From an uncultured Flavobacteriaceae bacterium (GTDB lineage: Bacteria; Bacteroidota; Bacteroidia; Flavobacteriales; Flavobacteriaceae): a stretch of 64,000 bases of DNA. The translations under genes and the position numbers were made by a program. A model generated the notes under the pieces. It made no database searches. It worked only from the letters and a program-made list of their open reading frames with translations, and was not told where the DNA came from. The DNA lies in the NCBI GenBank assembly GCA_947501845.1, contig CANMXP010000005.1, forward strand, positions 204,079-268,078, in the 5' to 3' direction. Shown one piece after another: positions 62,937 through 64,000 of this stretch. The first letter of the stretch is position 1; each line of letters opens with the position of its first letter.

Positions 62937-63698
62937 CTAATTATTTATCCAATTTTTTATTTCGGAAGATTTGGCTTTGCTTATTGTAATGCGCTCCTTA
63001 GATGGCGGATTTACATTAATAATTAGTTTTCCATTAAAATAGAATTTAATATTCTGTATAGCATTTCTATTCAATATAAATTGCCTGTTTGCCCTATGAA
63101 AATTATACGGGTCTAATTCGTTTTCAATGTCTTCTAGTTTTTTCTCTATTATGTAAGTTTGATTTTTAAGTGTCACAGCTTTTACAATACTGTTTTCTAT
63201 ATAGAAATAAGCAATATCTTCTGTTTTAACAGGAATTAATTCATCTCTCTGATGTACTAAAAATGTAGTTCTAAAAACCTGATTTTTAGATTGCATTAAT
63301 TGTACTAATTGTTGGATGTTATCATAAGAGATTGTGTCAATTTTAGCATTAGTTTTAAACTTTTTAATTGAGCTACTTAATTCTTCTTCATTAATTGGCT
63401 TTAAAAGATAATCAATGCTATTTAACTTAAATGCTTTTAAAGCATATTGATCATAAGCTGTTGTAAATATTATGGGAATATTGATAGTTACCTGTTCAAA
63501 AATTTCAAATGAAATACCATCAGAAAGGTGTATATCCATAAAAACTAAAACGGCTTCGCTTGGATTAGAAAAATAATCGATGGCAGATTTTACAGAGTCC
63601 AGAACAGTTAGTATCTCTATGCTAGCATCTATATTATTTATTAAGTAAGTGAGTTGTTCACTTGCTGCTAATTCATCTTCTACAATAACTACTTTCAT
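62937..63698 (-). CDS. LytTR family response regulator
   Basis: A 253-aa regulator. The N-terminal receiver (about 1-120: MKVVIVEDELAASEQ, phosphoacceptor Asp in AVLVFMDIHLSDG, FTTAYDQYALKAFKLNSIDY) is followed by a C-terminal LytTR DNA-binding domain (about 145-250, FHRANRQFILNRNAIQNIKF). I chose the ATG at 63698 over a TTG at 63707 because it gives a clean MKVVIVEDE. Its sensor kinase gene ends 5 nt upstream but is cut by an IS element. Candidate target: the small-protein operon at 61.6 kb. Confidence 0.9.
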   Translation of the reverse strand: MKVVIVEDELAASEQLTYLINNIDASIEILTVLDSVKSAIDYFSNPSEAVLVFMDIHLSDGISFEIFEQVTINIPIIFTTAYDQYALKAFKLNSIDYLLKPINEEELSSSIKKFKTNAKIDTISYDNIQQLVQLMQSKNQVFRTTFLVHQRDELIPVKTEDIAYFYIENSIVKAVTLKNQTYIIEKKLEDIENELDPYNFHRANRQFILNRNAIQNIKFYFNGKLIINVNPPSKERITISKAKSSEIKNWINN

Positions 63699-63703
63699 GG
63701 TAT

Positions 63704-63838
63704 TCAATTTAAAGAAAGTTTAACTTTAAAGGTGTTGTTTTTATTACTTATTGATATGTGTTTCTTTTTTAGAGCATAATACCGTTTATTAAGGTTTGAT
63801 AAACCATTTCCTGTTCCAGTAACTAAACTTTTTCTGGG
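63704..63838 (-). pseudogene. Sensor histidine kinase, C-terminal fragment cut by an IS
   Basis: Forty-four codons read SLVTGTGNGLSNLNKRYYAL and on to a TGA stop, matching the ATP-lid end of LytS/YehU-type histidine kinases (GxGxGLxNxxxRY). At 63839 the sequence switches to the end of an IS3-family element. The N-terminal part would lie beyond the window or be lost. It ends 5 nt before the LytTR regulator, its expected partner. Confidence 0.78.
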
Positions 63839-64000
63839 TGGACTTGCAAGAGAAATTCGGACAATTTTTCTAAGACCTATGCTACGTTTTTAAGTTTATA
63901 AAATTCTATTTCGACTTCTATAGGAGTTTTGTATCCCAAAGAAGAATGTAATCTTTTCCTATTATACCAAACCTCTATGTAATCAAATACAGCTGTTTTA
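63839..64000 (-). mobile_element. IS3-family insertion sequence, one end (truncated by window)
   Basis: The end starts TGGACTTGCAAGAGAAATTC, consistent with the TG...CA termini and inverted repeats of IS3/IS150-group elements, and includes the 3' end of the transposase. The rest lies beyond the window, so the other end and any target duplication cannot be checked. Confidence 0.8.
63877..63999 (-). CDS. IS3-family transposase OrfB, C-terminal part
   Basis: Forty codons at the window edge read [20 protein letters not shown] and end FYKLKNVA. This is the highly conserved C-terminus of IS3/IS150 OrfB integrase-type transposases (YNxxRxHSSLGYxTP). The stop lies 38 nt from the inferred IS end. The rest of the gene is outside the window; integrity unknown. 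Confidence 0.9.
   Translation of the reverse strand, partial: KTAVFDYIEVWYNRKRLHSSLGYKTPIEVEIEFYKLKNVA

Noticed and set aside
46000..64000. Second copy of the tRNA-Pro 3' end as attachment site of the integrase element
   Set aside because: I scanned for GGTTCGAATCCTGCCACCCC-like sequence to the right and saw none; the partner site may lie beyond the window.

Overview
The window comes from a low-G+C member of the Bacteroidota, almost certainly Flavobacteriaceae. The evidence is a type IX secretion (Por) C-terminal sorting domain, a TonB-dependent receptor with a carboxypeptidase-like N-terminal domain, CCC-motif and DUF2752 membrane proteins, an astacin-type (M12A) protease, a BfmA/BtgA-type mobilization protein, almost no Shine-Dalgarno sequences, and several TAnnTTTG -7 promoter elements. 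Most of the window is ordinary chromosomal backbone with compact operons and good intrinsic terminators.

Layout: 1-2.5 kb, the 3' part of ornithine aminotransferase and a four-gene cluster of small membrane proteins. 2.6-11.7 kb, a T9SS cargo protein, an Smr-domain protein, an acidic repeat lipoprotein, cysteine desulfurase, a TonB-dependent receptor and an M23 peptidase. 11.9-14.3 kb, a coiled-coil protein, ZapA, a probable 6S RNA and ribonuclease Y. 14.5-18 kb, a XerD-like recombinase, three small beta-barrels and AroQ. 18-25 kb, lipoamide dehydrogenase, an NDH-2-like oxidoreductase, a long-unit tandem repeat, a DinB-like protein, MsrB, an M48 lipoprotein and an MFS transporter. 25-29.6 kb, an astacin and an ECF sigma / putative anti-sigma / DUF4097-like / DUF2807 operon. 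29.7-43.6 kb, MetE with a divergent Lrp-type regulator, ClpC, GyrA, a TPR protein, an NlpC/P60 peptidase, a thiolase and a PgpH-like HD phosphodiesterase.

At 43.6-46.5 kb, tRNA-Ser(GCT) and tRNA-Pro(TGG) are followed by a Bacteroidetes-type integrase, a nested inverted repeat and a BtgA-like protein. This looks like one end, or a remnant, of an integrated element. From 46.5 to 55.3 kb runs an RND efflux operon whose outer-membrane component is fused to a substrate-binding-protein-like domain; a two-TM potassium channel follows, then a lipoprotein, a small exported protein and a TerB-like protein. From 55.4 to 62.9 kb, on the minus strand, are two barrels, an HtrA-like protease, an SLC13 permease, a META-domain lipoprotein, a small-protein operon and a membrane nucleotide cyclase.

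The right edge holds a LytTR response regulator whose sensor histidine kinase has been cut by an IS3-family element. A few kilobases away, the promoter of the small-protein operon (a 62-aa protein, a 53-aa membrane protein and a lipoprotein) carries hexamers phased at exactly 21 bp, the spacing expected of LytTR-family sites. I consider this putative LytTR / small-protein circuit, together with the sensor disruption, the most novel signal in the window. Other points for a second look are the substrate-binding/TolC fusion, the roughly 135-bp tandem repeat with a distant partial copy, a 51-codon membrane ORF that overlaps a strong hairpin, and the 6S RNA between zapA and rny.
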